From Cavia porcellus (Eukaryota; Chordata; Mammalia; Rodentia; Caviidae), in contig NW_026947485.1 in the NCBI RefSeq assembly GCF_034190915.1, forward strand, positions 50,265,019-50,329,018: DNA of 64,000 nucleotides, in the 5' to 3' direction. The first letter of the stretch is position 1. Each line of letters starts with the position of its first letter. Below the pieces are notes generated by a model. It was not told where the DNA came from, ran no database searches, and saw only the letters and a list, made by a program, of their open reading frames with translations. The translations under genes and the position numbers were made by a program. Below are positions 42,749 through 54,545 of the stretch, one piece after another.

Positions 42749-43422
42749 GAATGCTGGGAAGAATTGAAAACATCATACCGCAGCAATATACGTGTACCCA
42801 TGTTTCCAGCAGCACGATTTAGAATAGCTAAATCTTGGAAACAACTCAAATGCCCATCAGCTGAGGAATGGATTAAAACAGATGTGGTAGTTTTATACAA
42901 TGGAGTACTATTAGGCTATAAAGAAAGATAAATTTGAAGCTCTTATAGGTAAATGGATGAAACTAGAAACCATACTCATAAGTGAAATAAATCAGACTCA
43001 CATGTGTAAACATCATATTGTCTCCCTTATGTAAGAAATTGAAAGAGTAAATAAGATCCAAAAATTACAATAGATATTGGGAAAGGGAAACAAAGTGCTC
43101 AAAAGGAAAGAATAACTGGATTAGGGGAAAAGACAGAAGAAGGAAGGAGACATATTCCCCCCCACACACAAGATAACTAAGATTATTGTACTTCTAATTT
43201 TATTATTTCATATAAATAAACTGTGGAGGTTTATATTGTTTGATTTGTTTTGCATGCTTGTATTTTGTAATCCAAGTGACTATTTCAGAGATAACAATGC
43301 AATATAACAACCATTGTTAATTTCCTATCATCTGGATTTGAAATCCTATTGTTCTTATTGTTTTGTCTTATTTTTATCATTTTGTTTTCTTTTAATCTCT
43401 TTAAAAGAAAAATAAAATGAAT
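42749..43422 (+). mobile_element. 5'-truncated L1 with TSD
   Basis: Target duplications aaacactgctgagtc (42734-42748) and aaacactgctgtgtc (43423-43437) differ by one base. The insert starts within the ORF2 C terminus (CTAAATCTTGGAAACAACTC, TACAATGGAGTACTATTAGG) and ends in AAAAATAAAATGAAT. The 3' UTR belongs to the same type as the twin-primed copy at 23520-23842, distinct from that of the 4.8-kb L1. Confidence 0.85.
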
Positions 43423-43437
43423 AAACACTGCTGTGTC

Positions 43438-45031
43438 ATTCCCAGGCTCTGAAGCAGGAAGAGAGGATGTGCTAAGCCCCACAGGACCACCATTCCCAAA
43501 GCCCCGCTGGTGGACTTCTCTTGAGAACTCAAGGAGGTTGTGACAGGGTGACTTGGACAGGAGTGGGAACTATAAAAGTGGGGCCATCATCATTAACTGT
43601 CCTCTCGTCACATAGCCCACCCTAAGGTACAGGGTATATTTTTGGGGATTTTTTTTCTCCCTTTTTCCTACTTTTACTTTGCCCAAACTTACTCTGCAGA
43701 GCCTGTTCTTACCTTTAATCCCACCTGTATAAATGTGAGACTTTACCAACATGTATATTTGTTTCCTGCAAGTCTTTGTTCTGGACAGAAAGAACCTAGA
43801 AGTTACCTCTGAAAGGAGGCTCTAGCATTGGTAACAGTTCCACCGAGTTCTCAATCCTGTATTGCAAACACTGCACCTGGACATAAATAGAAATGCCTCT
43901 AAATAAAGCTGATGAACTCCATTATTTAATCCAGAACTTTGAGCATACAGAGAAGATGCCCATACCTCTCATATTCTATGGATTATTGCTAGCAATGGTC
44001 AACATCTGGATCCAATAACATCTGGGAAGTATAGTTTTATGGCCTTCATAGATGCTGAAAGGTCTTCTGAGTTGTTCACTCCTTAGATGCAACAAAACAG
44101 AAGCTTTCCTAGAATTCTGTAAGAATGCATATTCTGGTTGTTAAACAGGAAGTGCATGTAAATTCATGGCACAGTTTCACCAGGGGATGTTTTCTCATTG
44201 ACAGAATTTAATATTAAAAGTTATAAATAATGTCTTAATAGGACAAAACATTCTACAGAGGTAGTGTAGTTTTCAAATTTCCTTCCATAAATTTGGCTGT
44301 AATATAATAACCTCAAATTCTGCAAAGGGGAGTGACTGGCCCAGTGAGATTGTTTTCCCCGACAATTCCCGAGGCAGTGCAGTGTGGCTGTGACAGCACA
44401 TTACAGGACTGGCCTCCAGGGCAAGGGAGTGTGAATGGATGGTTGCTGCAGTCCTGGCCTTCTCTGCAGAGCCTCAACTTTTCTCCCCAAGAAGGTAGGT
44501 CCTGCTTCAGGATCAATTTGTAGGAACAAGTCATGTCAACACATGGCTGCTGGAGAGCAGGAACAGAAGGGCGGAGGGAGCCTTCCCCACCAAGAGGCAG
44601 ACCGTGAGCATTCAGGGCAGATCAGCCAGAACCTGACATTGCCGGCTTCCTAAATTCTTTCTGCTGCTTTGGGAAATTTCACTGGAAAAGAACTGGGGGC
44701 TTGTATTAGCTAGATAAGTAATTACCGTTTTTCTCGTTTGCTTTGAACTGTTGCCAACCTAAGAATTTTGGGACAAAGTGCCCAGTGGGCAGAAAAGGAT
44801 ATGGAGAGAAAAATTTAGCACAAAAGTACACTGAGCACACTATGTGCCAGGCTCTGGAGGAGGCCTGGGGTGGCCCAAAGGCTCCACATCATGCTGAACC
44901 TGAGAAGATCAAGGCCTAGATATACTCCTGACCAAGTAAATTAGAAGATATTAGGCAGAGTAATATTTTCTATGTTTGTCACATGACTTCAATGTACTCT
45001 GCAGATCAGGAGATCCTGGTCTCAATTATAA

Positions 45032-45035
<4 letters not shown>
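43438..45035. other. mostly unique non-coding sequence
   Basis: No gene recognised. A short L2-like antisense motif lies at 44828-44885 (CTGAGCACACTATGTGCCAG, GCTCTGGAGG). The rest is unassigned. Confidence 0.35.
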
Positions 45036-45069
<34 letters not shown>

Positions 45070-45127
45070 ACATATGACTGTATATGTATATTTCCCATCA
45101 TATGTAATTATATATATATATATATAT
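45036..45127 (+). repeat. (TA)n microsatellite, two blocks
   Basis: About 15 TA units at 45036-45065 and about 9 at 45109-45127, separated by a partly TA-like 43-base spacer. It lies at the left border of an old antisense L1. Confidence 0.9.
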
Positions 45128-45134
45128 TTTTTTT

Positions 45135-46450
45135 AAGTTTTGAGGAACCTCCAAACTGTTTTCTCTAATGGATATAGAATTACATTTCCACCAACAGTGT
45201 ATAAGGTTCAAATTTTTTCAGATCCTCAGCAAAATGTGTCATTTAATCTTTTTCTGGTGGATATCTTTACAGGTGTGTAATGATCTCTCCTTGAGCTTGA
45301 GTTGCACTTCCCTGATGATTAGCAGTGCAGTGATAGTTGGGAATTTGTATATCTCTTAGAAGAAATCAAGTCCTTTCAGGCCTTAATTAGGTCTTTCAAT
45401 GGTGCACTATTAAGTTGTAGAAATTCCTTACATATTTTAGGTATGAATCCCTTATCAGATGTCTGGTTTGCAAATATTTTTCTCATTCCATGGGTTTTCT
45501 TTTCAGTCTGTTATTTCCTTTGTTACACAGAAGCTTTTCTGCAAGTCCTACTTGTCTACTTCTGCATATTCTTTTGGAATTATATCCAAGAAATCATTGT
45601 AAAGACCAATATCATAAAGCTTTTGCACATGTTTTTTCCTAGGGTTTTTTTTATAATTTTAAGGGTTTTTATAATTTTTTAATACATTTTGAGATAATTT
45701 AGTATACATGGTGCAAGGAAAGGGTCCAATTCCAATCTTTCACATATGGATGTCCTGCTTTCCCAATACTATTTGCTGAGGAAATTATCCTTTTCTCACG
45801 GCATATTCTTAACATCCTTGTTAAAGATTAGCTGACCATTTGTGTAGTAAGAGTTATATTTCTGCATTCTCTCTTATGTTTGCATATGCCTTTATGCCAG
45901 TACCAAACATAGTCAAGATTGTATTGATTATTTGCAGTCCTTTGTAGTCCTATGTGAGTTTTAGGATTATATTTTGATTTTTTTAAGGGAGTAAGATTTA
46001 TTTAGCTCACAGTTTGTAGAGGTTTCAGTCCATAGTGGGCTGGCTCCAAGGCGGGGTGGCACATAATGGAAGGGAAAAGTTCATGGCAGCAGAAGACAGC
46101 AAAAACAATGAGAGAGCAGAGAGAAAAGGAAGAGGGAGAAGGGAAAGGCAGAAGGAGAGGGAGAGAGAAGGAGAGAGCCATTTTTTTACTTATATAAAAT
46201 ATGCCATTGGGATTTGATGGGGATTACATTTAGTTTGTATATTATTCTGAGTAGTATGGATATCTTAATAATATTGAGTCTTCTATTCCTTGAACATAGG
46301 ATGTCTTTTCATTATTTTTGTCTTCTTAAATTTTTTCCATTAATGTTTCCTAGTTTTCATTGTACATGTCTTTACCTCCTGGGTAAGTTTATTCTCAAGT
46401 GCTGTATTATTTGTGATGCTACAATATATAGGATTGTTTTCTTAATTTTT
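45135..46450 (-). mobile_element. Old antisense L1 ORF2 fragment
   Basis: The + strand reads as the complement of L1 ORF2: CCACCAACAGTGTATAAGGT, TGTAGAAATTCCTTACATAT, CCTTATCAGATGTCTGGTTT, CACATATGGATGTCCTGCTT, and after an LTR interruption, TTGATGGGGATTACATTTAG. These are the usual diverged L1M/L1P-like landmarks. No frame survives. Confidence 0.7.
45985..46200 (-). mobile_element. MaLR LTR fragment inside the old L1
   Basis: GTAAGATTTATTTAGCTCAC, GAGGTTTCAGTCCATAGTGG and CAAGGCGGGGTGGCACATAA match the same LTR part seen at 25830-25910 and 12420-12490. A purine-rich (GAGA) tract follows. Removing it brings together the two L1 halves. Confidence 0.65.
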
Positions 46451-46479
46451 TAGATAGTTGTTGTTAGCCTTCTAGAATA

Positions 46480-49400
46480 TTCACCTGTCTCCCAGTTGTG
46501 GAAGTCTTTGGTTTACAGTAAGATATGCTTATGGGTGAGGTGTAGAAAAACAGCAAAGGAGTTACGATTTCTCAGGATTCTCAAACTAAGACTAGTTCTG
46601 ATTTTCTCCACTCTCACTTGGAGAGAATTTCTAAGAGGTACCTACTGTAAACTGGCTTCAGACATACTTGATGAAACATTTGTTCTAATGTACTAAACTT
46701 CACTGTACAAAAGGTTCAGCCAGGCACCCCAGGGGCTCAATCTATCACATCGGCCTGGGAGGAAAACACTTCCAGGACTCGGATCACTTCCCTCTGGCTT
46801 CTTCTCCCTTCCTGACTTCTGCACCACTTGCTGACTATTAGTGACATAAACACTGTACTACACCTTGAAAGTGCAGTGAGAAATAAATTTATAATCTGGT
46901 AAGAGAATTCAGAAGAACATCAAAATGTAAAGTTCTGAGAACTGTCACAGAGAGAAGTTTTGAGAAAGCTTCTTACCCGTGACAGGGAAAACCAAGTCTG
47001 ATTTCAGCATTCATACCTTTCCTGAAAAAGATGGATAAAAGAGCTTGGAGAGGTAAAGTTGAAATAAATACCTCTGAGCTTAGTTTAGCTGTCTTTCACG
47101 TGGCCGAAAATTGGCTGTGGAGTAAGTGGAGCTTCTGGTTTTCAGAAATCCAGTGTGCTTCTTAGGCACATCATTACAATTCTGGGGACAAAAAGGTATG
47201 AGGAGATATTTTTAAAGGCAAATGTGGGGGAGTTTTAAAAATGTACCTGTAGGACAAGGTTTCCTGCTGAGACCCAAAAGAAAACTTTTGGTCTTGCTAT
47301 GGGAGCTATACATAGGGCCCCTTGAGTTTGCAGTTGTCTGTGTATACAATTACAGGTGAGAAAGGCCCAGGAATTGTGGTTGGGACAGATGTCACGACTC
47401 AGATTCTCTGTTCTTATTTGGATTGTGTAGGAAAAGCAAGTGCACTTCCTGTCTGACCTTTTGATTCATCTTTAGCTGAGGTGCACTGTGATCATTTGTC
47501 AGTCTCATTTGACACTTTCAGTGAACAGCCACATGTCAATAGTTTGGCTATGTTTAAACTCTGATGTTTTCCAAAATCCAAGACCCTAAACAAATTTGGG
47601 AAACATGTTCAAAGAAGTTGAGAAGAAAAAAAGTAAGATCCCTGCAGATCTTACATAGGAAATTTTAGCAACAGTTCCATTAATTGCTGATACTTCCTCA
47701 TGGTATCAGCAGCGTGTCAGAGCCGGGGACTGCTCAGTTAATCGAAGTGCTCTGTAGGTTCTTTCTGATAAATAGCTCTTGACCAGCTCCTTATATGGCT
47801 GCAGATAGCCCCAAGAGGCTGAGATGTATTTTGGACACAATCTGATTCTCATTTGTCAAGGGCCTCAGTGTTCAGCTTTGCAGCCAAGGGAGACAGCAGA
47901 GGGCTCCAGGGACTCTGTGTCCTGATTCCATTCCAGTCACTTTTCCCCTAAAGATCTCTCTTATCTTGAGAAAGAGAGGTGCCTGGAGCTCATCACACCA
48001 TGTTAGGCAATGACTCGGATAATTAAAAGGAAGTATAAGGAGGACATCAGAACCAGCCAAAGATGCATAGAAGAAAAGTGGCACTTGACATGTCCACCTT
48101 TTGAAACCTTTGGGGCCCAGGAGAATCACTGCACAGGTCCCCTGGAGTATGCCAAGCAGGCTATCTCTTTTGTCTGTTTGATTACTGCTTAGAAGAGCCA
48201 CACTAGACAGATGGGTAACTGGCATCAGCTAGGTGAGAACTGTGCCCAGAGTTCCTAAGGACTGCCCTCCAAGGGTCTCACATGATGAGCATATTAAAGT
48301 TTTCCTAATTCATTATTATATTCCTTGAACTGGACATCACCCATTTCACAGTGTTTGTTCAATGAATGAATGAAACAAAGAAAGAAGCTGATGACTCAGT
48401 GAATCTTAGATTCTGTACTAAATGGGGTGGAGGAATGGTGGGCTCTACTGAAGTGACCAAAAGATGACATCCTGTGAAATTTTCAAACTTCTTGATGGTA
48501 TGACACAGAGGCTCAGGAATGTGCTAGCCAAGACAGTGAAAGCTTCATGTCTGTAGAAGGCAAAAACTCATTCCAATGTTAATACTGTCAGAGGAAAAAA
48601 TACTGTGGCTTTTTGTCTGTGGTGGAGATAGTTTCTGGCACTCACCGCTAGCCTTGCACTCACATGCCAAGTTGTCGCTGGTCCCCTCAGAAAGCTGCAT
48701 GTGTGCAAACAACCACGTGTGTGCAAACAGAAAGCTACTAACCTCCCTTCCAGAAAACTCTAGGGAGAAATACTGTTCACCTTCCCCAGATAGACTTTTC
48801 TTACTGGAGGCACATCTTCCCTATGAGGGAGGGGGGAAAACTCCCCAGGAAAACAAGAAGCCAGCAACGGACAGACAACTCTCTGAGGCTGCACTCAAGG
48901 CAGCCCATATTTAATGTGGAACTGTAGCTGTGGAGTGAGGGCTATTCAGAAATGAATACCCAGGAGTGCAGCGAGCTGTAATATATGAACTGACTTTGGA
49001 GTAACATGTAATATGCTTAACATAACATTGCAGCCAGGGGAGCCATTTTTTTCAGAATAGAACAACGAAGGAGAATAAATATCATTAATATAGACTGAGT
49101 GACATGGGAGTTCCCAGTTAGCAGGGGATTTTCTCACTCTGACATCAGATTCTAATTGCATAGGCATCTGCCTGGTTGTCAGTAACTTGCTTTTAAAAAA
49201 TGAAGAATATAATTTGTTAGATATAAGACCCAAAGGCCCTGGGGTTGGTGATAGGGTTCCTAAAACCCAACTTGGTGAGGTTTCCATTTAGTGTGGCCCC
49301 AAAGGACAGTTATAGTTACTGACTGGCCACCAAAACCAACCAGCCAGCCCTTAAAGGCGCTCACAGAAACAGTCCCTGTGAGTTTTTCTTACTGGAAAGA

Positions 49401-50424
49401 GAGTGCTTGAAATGTGGCTCCAATCCTTAATTTCCCCACTTGGTGGGTATTTGTGTCCACAGGAAGGTAAAAAGCTAGAGACCTTCATGGGGGTCCAGGC
49501 CAGCATGGCAGCCTCAGGGCCTGCTAGGCATGCTGGAGTGGATGCAGTGCGTGGCCTGACTAAGAAGCATGGCGGCCTTTCAGGCTGGAGGCAGCTGGAG
49601 ATTTCTCTCCAGGTTCCTTCTGGTTGGCCACCACCTGAAGGATGGATGATACACTCGGAATGACCACACACTTTGTTGTGGGAAGCTTCTTTTGATTCAA
49701 CACTTGTCTAGTCTAGCGTGTTCCAAAATAAATGTTACAAGGTTTATAAAAGGGGAGAGAGTGTGCTATGATCCATTAGGAAGAGACGTGCTGGGGTAAG
49801 CAGGATGCGTTACTGTGGGATTTCTCATTGCTTTGGACATCAGGAATTTCCAAGAAAACAGTAATGGTTGCAAGGCATCCCCCAGAAATGTTTCACTGGA
49901 CAGCATTTCTCATAGCTCACTGTGGGAAACAGTGATCTATGTTTGTTGGAGCATCCTCTTCCTGTTTGAGTCCAGGGTATTACATTTGTTCTTATACTTG
50001 ATACGGGAACATTGGTTCTCAATGTGCTATCAAAACATATGTGATCAGAACATGAAGGAAAATGTGAAGTCTGCCTTGTCTTCTGAGCCGTTCTCAGGCT
50101 CTGTACCTTTTTGGGGCCTTTGAGGGGCAGTGCCCCCTAGTGCACTTTCCGCTCTGCTAAAGGTCAAGTGAAGAGTAATCTGCTCCCACCTGGAGAGAGA
50201 AGGCAGGCAGAGATGAAGCAGGCAAATGGCATCCTGTGGCTGTGTAGTGGTCAGTGTCTGAGCGTCAGGCCTCCAAATGCAGCTTCTGACTCAGCCCCTA
50301 CCCTACAGAGAGTGACAATATTAGGACGTAGTTCACAGAGTGGCTCAGAGGATGGAGTGTTACATAAATGTGGCAGCTGGCTTTACATGTGAACTTGGGC
50401 TGCCCATGGGACCATGGGCTGCCC
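46480..50424. other. mostly unique non-coding sequence
   Basis: Recent repeats disappear here. No exon, promoter, CpG-rich segment or RNA gene is recognised. Frames up to 117 codons (47872-48225 minus, 48576-48914 plus) show no known domain. A short L2-like end (TTGTTCAATGAATGAATGAA) lies at 48354-48375. Confidence 0.4.
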
Positions 50425-50800
50425 ACATTAAACAGTCATGAGTGTGTCTGCGAAGGTGTTTCCAGATGAGACTGGTGTTTGGACTGGTGGACTCAGTACA
50501 TGGTCCAACCTGATGTGGGTGGCATCATCCTATCTGTTGGAGAACTGAACAGAACAAATGACGGCACCTGGAGGAATTTGGCCCTTTATTGCTGCTGACT
50601 TGCTGGAGTGAGCACATCTCATCTCATCTTTTACACCTCTTGAACTACAATAAACTTTTGACAAATAAACTGAAGTCATTTGGTTTCCCTAGTTCTCAGG
50701 CCTCCAGACTAAGCCTGTATTGCAAACCAACTGTGTGCGTGTGTGTGTGTGTGTCTATGTCTGTGTCTGTGTCCTATTGACTCCATTATTCTGAAGATCT
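50425..50800 (+). mobile_element. MLT1-type (ERVL-MaLR) LTR
   Basis: GTCTGCGAAGGTGTTTCCAG, GATGTGGGTGGCATCATCCT, GGTTTCCCTAGTTCTCAGGC, CTCCAGACTAAGCCTGTATT and CCTATTGACTCCATTATTCT follow the MLT1 order. An AATAAA-like end and GT microsatellite (50738-50754) lie inside. Old copy, sense. Confidence 0.7.
50738..50754 (+). repeat. (GT)n microsatellite
   Basis: Eight or nine GT units within the MLT1 LTR, followed by degenerate TCTGTGTCTGTGTC. Confidence 0.85.
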
Positions 50801-50814
50801 CAATATTATACAGC

Positions 50815-50875
50815 ACATTAAGCACCCTGCAGAGTGTCTGGCATGTAATAAACATTAACAGTGTTCATTTGGGGA
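50815..50875 (+). repeat. L2-like 3' end fragment
   Basis: AAGCACCCTGCAGAGTGTCT and GGCATGTAATAAACATTAAC resemble the mammalian L2 3' terminus in sense orientation. Short. Confidence 0.4.
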
Positions 50876-51188
50876 ATGTGGAATAAGAAGAAACAATACC
50901 TCCCAGATAAAATCTTATTGGCACAGTTTTTATAAATGCTCTTCATTAAGCTGCTGTTTCAAGAATAGAATAGTATTTATTTCTTCACTTTAATAAGTAT
51001 TTTTCCTGGACTTCTGTGGAATGATGAATCCTTCTGGTTTAATGCCATCATCTTCCCTATCCTTAGTATCTTTCTACAAAGGCTTGTTGAGCTTTGTATC
51101 CTAGAAAATAGAATATTTATTTCTAAATCATGGAGATATTAAAATGAATGCCTACGACATTTTACACATAGAACACAAGCATGTGCGT
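50876..51188. other. unannotated stretch
   Basis: A/T-rich; no gene or repeat recognised. Confidence 0.35.
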
Positions 51189-51210
51189 GCACACACACAC
51201 ACACACACAC
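51189..51210 (+). repeat. (AC)n microsatellite
   Basis: Eleven AC units directly upstream of an antisense MaLR LTR fragment. Confidence 0.9.
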
Positions 51211-51213
51211 GGT

Positions 51214-51475
51214 TTGTCACCTTTCCATTACTGTTACCAACAGCTGAGCTACAGCACTTTATAGAGAGGAAGTTTACCTGCGCTCACTACTCTGGAGGTT
51301 GTGACCCCTGGTTGGTTGACCTCTTGCTTTGTGCCTGTGGCAGTGCATTATATTGGGAGTGTATGGTGAAGCAGTCATTTGCAACATGGTGGAGAACAAA
51401 TGCTGGAAAGAGAAAGTTACAGGACATTACAATCCCCTTTGAGGGCATACTTTTTCTAGCCCCCATATGATAGTA
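51214..51475 (-). mobile_element. MaLR-type LTR fragment (antisense)
   Basis: CCTTTCCATTACTGTTACCA, TTTATAGAGAGGAAGTTTAC, GTTGTGACCCCTGGTTGG and CAATCCCCTTTGAGGGCATA follow the complement of MST/THE-like LTRs. Compare the copy at 10700-11062. Solo or truncated. Confidence 0.55.
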
Positions 51476-52089
51476 GATATTTTGGTTTTAGTATTACAGA
51501 TCCAAACTATATCATGTGTGTGTCTCAGTATATGTTGTACATGTGTGTATACTTATATATTATTATACACTTTGGTTTTAGTTTTCATCTATGGTTCCTG
51601 GCTTTTCCCTTTGTTACTTGTCAAGTGATTGGAATAATAAGTGTTCTTCTGGTAAAGGTTTGGCCTTCTGCTCTTGGCTCATAAAGCAGCTTCAGAACAG
51701 CTTTAGAGTTACAAAGGAGAAAAATAGTAATGTCAGGATGCATTAGGCCTCAGAAAGTAAAATATCCTCTCTTGCCTTCCTTTTATCTGTTCCCTTTTCT
51801 CCCCAAAGTAGGCCATACAGTCTAGAATTTCTATTTCCCAAGGTAGATTCTAGAAACTAAAGCTAGGGTCTAATCACTCCCCACCTCTGTGCCTTGAAGC
51901 TGGCCATGAAGAAATTCTCTCACTCACCTTGATAATATGTGCTAAGAGTCCCCAATTCAGAAAGGGGTCTGAAAGGAGGAAACAGAGCCCAGAGGGGCCA
52001 AGAAGAATCTGGACAGGGCCACTGGTTCCCACAAATCTATTAGCATGATCTATTAGCATACCCTTTGCCTAATAATGTGTCTGCAGTAT
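51476..52089. other. unannotated stretch
   Basis: No recognised gene. GC-moderate sequence at 51870-52080 could be the upstream part of the following LTR, but I cannot show it. Confidence 0.35.
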
Positions 52090-52625
52090 CTATGCCTCAA
52101 TCTTGCCTGTGCAATCAAAACCCAAAAGGAAGGGGTTCAGAGAGCTTCTAGACAACTGGACACATGGAGTCTTGTGGGAACTAGGCTATTCCACATAGTG
52201 GAAGGGTGCTACACTCCAGCTGTAGGGGGCAAGAGCTCCTGTGCTTGACACCTTTTAAGATTTCCTCCTATATATCTCATCTTGCTATTTACTCACTTAT
52301 TATAAAGTTGATCTTAAAGGATGTGAATAAACATGTTTCCCTGAGTTTTGTGAGCCACTCTAGCAAGTCACTTGAGCCTGTAAAGGCCATCACAGAAAGC
52401 CCACTTTGTAGCTGGTGGGTCAGACGTTCCATAGTCCTGGACTTGGGACTGGTGAAAACAGCGTAGGCAGTCTTGGGGGATGAGTCCTCAACCTGTACGA
52501 TCTGACAGATGTCCAGGAAGATAGCATTAGAATTGAGCTGAAGCCGAGGAAGCTTAGACGTGTTTGCTGAAGAACTGCTTGCTTGTGGAGAGAAAGCCTC
52601 ACACATCTTGGGATACTGTAAAAGA
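52090..52625 (+). mobile_element. Ancient ERV-type LTR
   Basis: TATATATCTCATCTTGCTAT, GTGAATAAACATGTTTCCCT, GAGTTTTGTGAGCCACTCTA and CCTGGACTTGGGACTGG recall an old mammalian ERV LTR. An AATAAA near 52326 is followed by the usual 'tgtttccctgagtt' downstream text. I do not name the subfamily. The 105-codon minus frame over it is a by-product. Confidence 0.5.
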
Positions 52626-54141
52626 TCAGTATGGTGAGCGTGCAGTAAGAAAATTTGATTGATTTTCCTCAGAATGCCATACTATAGAAATCCAATTTGT
52701 TATGCATTAGTGGGAAAGTCAGAGAAGTTAATGTGATAGTTGAGCATCATGAAGACTTCTGCCATTCAGGCCCAACTGGGAGACAGTATAACAACATCCT
52801 TGGCATGCAGGAGAGCCTCAGTAAATTCAGTTCCGTGAAAGAATGAGCGGACAAAGGAATATAATTTGAACAGATGTGAAGCAGGTTATCACTTTGATTT
52901 GTAGAGCAAACTTTTTTTAAGATGTTAATTTGTGTTTTCTTCTTGCAGTCTCATTTTTGTTCTTTCAAGCATGAACCTAGGATCAACACTGCTTTGTCCC
53001 AGGAAGCTGGAAGGCAGAAAGGCAGAAGGAGCCTTTCCAGACCTTGTAGTTGTAGTCTTCCCACTGAAGGGACCTCCGGGGTGTCCAGTGAGGAAGCTGC
53101 AGGCAGCACCCAGACATCAGCAAGGGTGGTGGGCAACACATGGGATGTGAGGGGATCTGACCTGGGGCACTCTGTGATCTGGTGGGCTGTGCATGCCGCA
53201 GAGGTAGACAGCTTGAGGACAGTGAAAAATTTGACACTGTCCAGAAGCAACCAGGACATGAGCTTGTTGAAGAGACATGCACCATACTCATGACTGAGAT
53301 GAAGTTCCTTGACAGTTTGGTGTGAGGGGGCTCAGAGCCAAAAGCAAGTTCAAAAAAAGTTTTAAAAATAATGTTCCTTGTACATTGTGGAAACTGTAAA
53401 TCTCTATCCCTTCCCCAGCAAACACACCCCCTCTTGAAGCTCACTTGCCTTTTCAGGATGGTCAACTGAAGCTTTCTAATTTGCAGTTTCTTCTCATGAA
53501 GGATCACATTCACACCCAAGGTTGAAGGCTGAACTGACTCAAAGTGAACAAAAGAGAAGACAAGCTAAAGCAAGAGGGTAGAGAACTTGCTTTTTGTTTG
53601 TGTTATTTGCTCCTGCTGGAGAATTTTAGATACTATTCTAATGGAGATAAGGGAAGTCTCCTGAAGATAATCTTTGGCCCCAGCCCATGTGACTTTCTAG
53701 AACATTCTTAAGGAAGGGCCAGCCTTTTCAGGGCTGCCTCTGCTCAGATGTTTCCATTTCAACTGGTCCCTGTCTGCTTTGCCTCCACCGTTCTCACCCT
53801 CAGAAGCTAGAACCCCCAGACTGGTTCCTTCAATCACAAGTCTAGACCTCTCCACTCCTCCCGCTCTGAACATTTCCATTTCTAGTAAGACCAGCCCAAG
53901 CTGTCCATGCTGCAGGGCAGAAGCCACATACTGGCCTGGCTGATGGCTTGCTCTGTTTTCCTTTTCATCACTTAGTGAGGACACCTGACTTGAGTCTGCT
54001 CGGCATCCCGGGACTCAGAGTACAGTATTTGTTCAGCTTGGTGAAGGGCATGGTCAGGGAACGGGGTGAAGAACAGGGGCAGAACTGGTTGAAAGAACTC
54101 AAACAGTGCCCCCAAAGTTCACACTGAACAAAGGATGAAAT
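52626..54141. other. unannotated region
   Basis: Contains the longest chance frame outside transposons (178 codons, minus, 52983-53519) and a 123-codon plus frame over the same bases. Neither shows a domain, codon pattern or splice context. No repeat family was recognised. Confidence 0.35.
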
Positions 54142-54208
54142 TCTTTTTTGTGGTACCAGGCCCTGGCCCTTGCCAGGCAGACACTGTGCCATTGAGGTAT
54201 ATCCCCAT
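54142..54208 (-). mobile_element. ID-like SINE fragment
   Basis: On the minus strand: GGGGATATACCTCAATGGCA, GTGTCTGCCTGGCAAG and GGTACCACAAAAAAGAATTT, the outline of an ID-like element with a damaged B-box region. Confidence 0.6.
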
Positions 54209-54379
54209 GTAAAAAAGATGAATTGAGAAAATATGAAAAGAGGGATAAAAATAGGAAAAGTGGGATCAAAGCTTACTTAGAAATAGTAGAAATAGCCTGT
54301 AGGTGTAAGGTTTTGGGGTTTGCTATAATTTGATTTTCTCATTAGATTTTGTAGAATAACATTAAAAATTAATTCCTTG

Positions 54380-54545
54380 TGGATCATGAGTTCAAGGCTA
54401 ACCTGAGCAACTTAGCCAGATTCTGTGTTGAAATAAGAAAAATAAAAAGGGTTGGGTTGTGGCTCAATGGTAGAGGGCTTGCCCAGCAAGCTCAAAGCTC
54501 TAGTTTTAATACCCAGTGCTGTTTAAAAAATATCCTTTGCAACAG
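54380..54545 (+). mobile_element. B1-dID composite SINE
   Basis: B1 right half (ATGAGTTCAAGGCTAACCTG, AGCAACTTAGCCAGATTCTG) is joined through an A-rich linker to an ID-like part (GGGTTGGGTTGTGGCTCAAT, GGTAGAGGGCTTGCCCAGCA, ATACCCAGTGCTG). Confidence 0.75.

Noticed and set aside
45036..45127. TA-rich hairpins as a possible origin or regulatory site
   Set aside because: Simple TA microsatellite at the edge of an old L1; nothing else supports a function.
52983..53519. 178-codon minus-strand open frame, with a 123-codon plus frame over it
   Set aside because: Longest frame outside transposons, but it has no domain, an unstructured composition with many Cys, Ser and Pro, no splice sites and an equally open opposite strand.
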